Assembly (NCBI RefSeq): GCF_015712165.1
Contig: NZ_JADPZX010000001.1
Location: 7,707,501 to 7,771,500 of the forward strand
From: Streptomyces spinoverrucosus
GTDB taxonomy: Bacteria > Actinomycetota > Actinomycetes > Streptomycetales > Streptomycetaceae
Direction of reading: 5' to 3'
DNA length: 64,000 nucleotides
Shown here one piece after another: positions 63,585 through 64,000 of this stretch. Both the position numbers and the translations under genes were made by a program. Positions within the stretch are counted from its first letter, which is position 1. The number at the start of each line of letters is the position of its first letter. The notes beneath the pieces were generated by a model. It did no database searches and was not told where the DNA came from. It saw nothing but the letters and a program-made list of their open reading frames with translations.

Positions 63585-64000
63585 TCATGCCGCGCCGCAG
63601 GTCTCGTCCATCTCCCACGAATCGCAGGCGGAGTCGGTGGGCCAGGCCGCGGCGGCGGTCCCGTCAGGACCCGGCTGGTCCGCCCCGGCATGGGACAGCT
63701 GGGGCAGGACCAGCCGCCAGAAGGCCGTGACGGTTCCGGTGGAACACCATCTGGCGTCCCTGCGGGCCAGCACCTGGAGCCCGGCCACGACCGCGGTGAT
63801 GGCGGACACGGTGTCCTCGATCTCGACGTCCGCGGCCAGGCTGCCCCGGTCGCGAGCGACGGTGAGCATCAGCTGGACCCAGTCGTGCCACTGCTCCCAC
63901 AGGTTCAGACCGCATTCCCAGGCCCCGTCACTGCCCAGACAGAACCCGGCCCGCAGTACCGGGTCGTCCAGGAACTGCCGGGCCAGCGCCTGGGAGGTCT
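63585..64000 (-). CDS. Second gamma-butyrolactone receptor-like TetR protein (N terminus outside window)
   Basis: Only the ligand-binding C-terminal part is present, read from 63998 to the stop at 63585. It shows FLDDPVLRAGFCLGSDG, GLNLWEQWHDWVQLMLTVA, DTVSAITAVVAGLQVLARRDA and FWRLVLPQL, features of ScbR/ArpA-like and pseudo-receptor proteins (compare FGTRWPDWVSVVADLL in the first receptor at 11519). It ends with an unusual hydrophilic tail rich in Asp and Ala (about the last 35 residues). A second receptor homologue in the same cluster is common: one binds the signal, the other is often a pseudo-receptor. DNA-binding region not visible. Confidence 0.75.
   Translation of the reverse strand, partial: TSQALARQFLDDPVLRAGFCLGSDGAWECGLNLWEQWHDWVQLMLTVARDRGSLAADVEIEDTVSAITAVVAGLQVLARRDARWCSTGTVTAFWRLVLPQLSHAGADQPGPDGTAAAAWPTDSACDSWEMDETCGAA

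Overview
The window is high-GC actinobacterial DNA with Streptomyces-type codon bias: GC-rich third positions, GTG starts, and gamma-butyrolactone and SARP regulators. It splits into an ordinary chromosomal flank (1 to about 9.1 kb) and a large biosynthetic gene cluster (about 9.2 kb to the right edge, where it is cut).

The left flank holds unlinked metabolic genes: a membrane-protein fragment, a gamma-carbonic-anhydrase-like protein, a hexapeptide acyltransferase, an EamA transporter divergent from an XRE-cupin regulator, a YbaK-type tRNA deacylase, a His-rich CDF metal exporter divergent from an ArsR regulator, 4-hydroxybenzoate hydroxylase, a CoA-binding protein, a degenerate CysRS-like protein next to a SixA phosphatase, and a YigZ protein.

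The cluster encodes three modular type I PKS proteins. PKS1 (44453-58330) is KSQ-AT-ACP followed by two KS-AT-DH-KR-ACP modules. PKS2 (21785-27207) is one KS-AT-(degenerate DH)-KR-ACP module. PKS3 (15265-21740) is KS-AT-DH-KR-ACP ending in an NADPH thioester reductase (TD) instead of a thioesterase. All AT domains carry the malonyl-type HAFH motif, so the predicted chain is a C10 pentaketide released as an aldehyde. A class III aminotransferase (58519-60108) can turn this into an amine that closes to a six-membered cyclic imine. This is the logic of known PKS-TD-transaminase piperidine alkaloid pathways.

Tailoring genes are two NTF2/SnoaL-like proteins, a two-component flavin monooxygenase whose reductase sits 13 kb away, a P450 with its ferredoxin, an SDR, an imine reductase and a Tat-exported FAD amine oxidase. 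A compact seven-gene operon (36018-43501) can make a 4-amino-2,3,4,6-tetradeoxyhexose, and a DesVII-type glycosyltransferase can attach it. Together the genes predict a glycosylated (amino-sugar) C10 piperidine-type alkaloid. I cannot match this combination to a compound I know.

Regulation is layered: a small SARP with a TTA codon, a large SARP-cyclase-ATPase protein, an AfsA/ScbA-type synthase with a ScbR-type receptor, a second ScbR-like receptor cut by the right edge, a TetR whose own promoter and the imine reductase promoter share a palindrome, and a transposase-like protein lacking a catalytic motif. Several cluster promoters carry NTTAC-type direct repeats 11 bp apart, the spacing expected of SARP sites.

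PKS2, PKS3 and the sugar aminotransferase are each interrupted by what looks like one missing base. Either the sequence has single-base deletion errors or the cluster is broken. This must be settled before the proteins are used as given.
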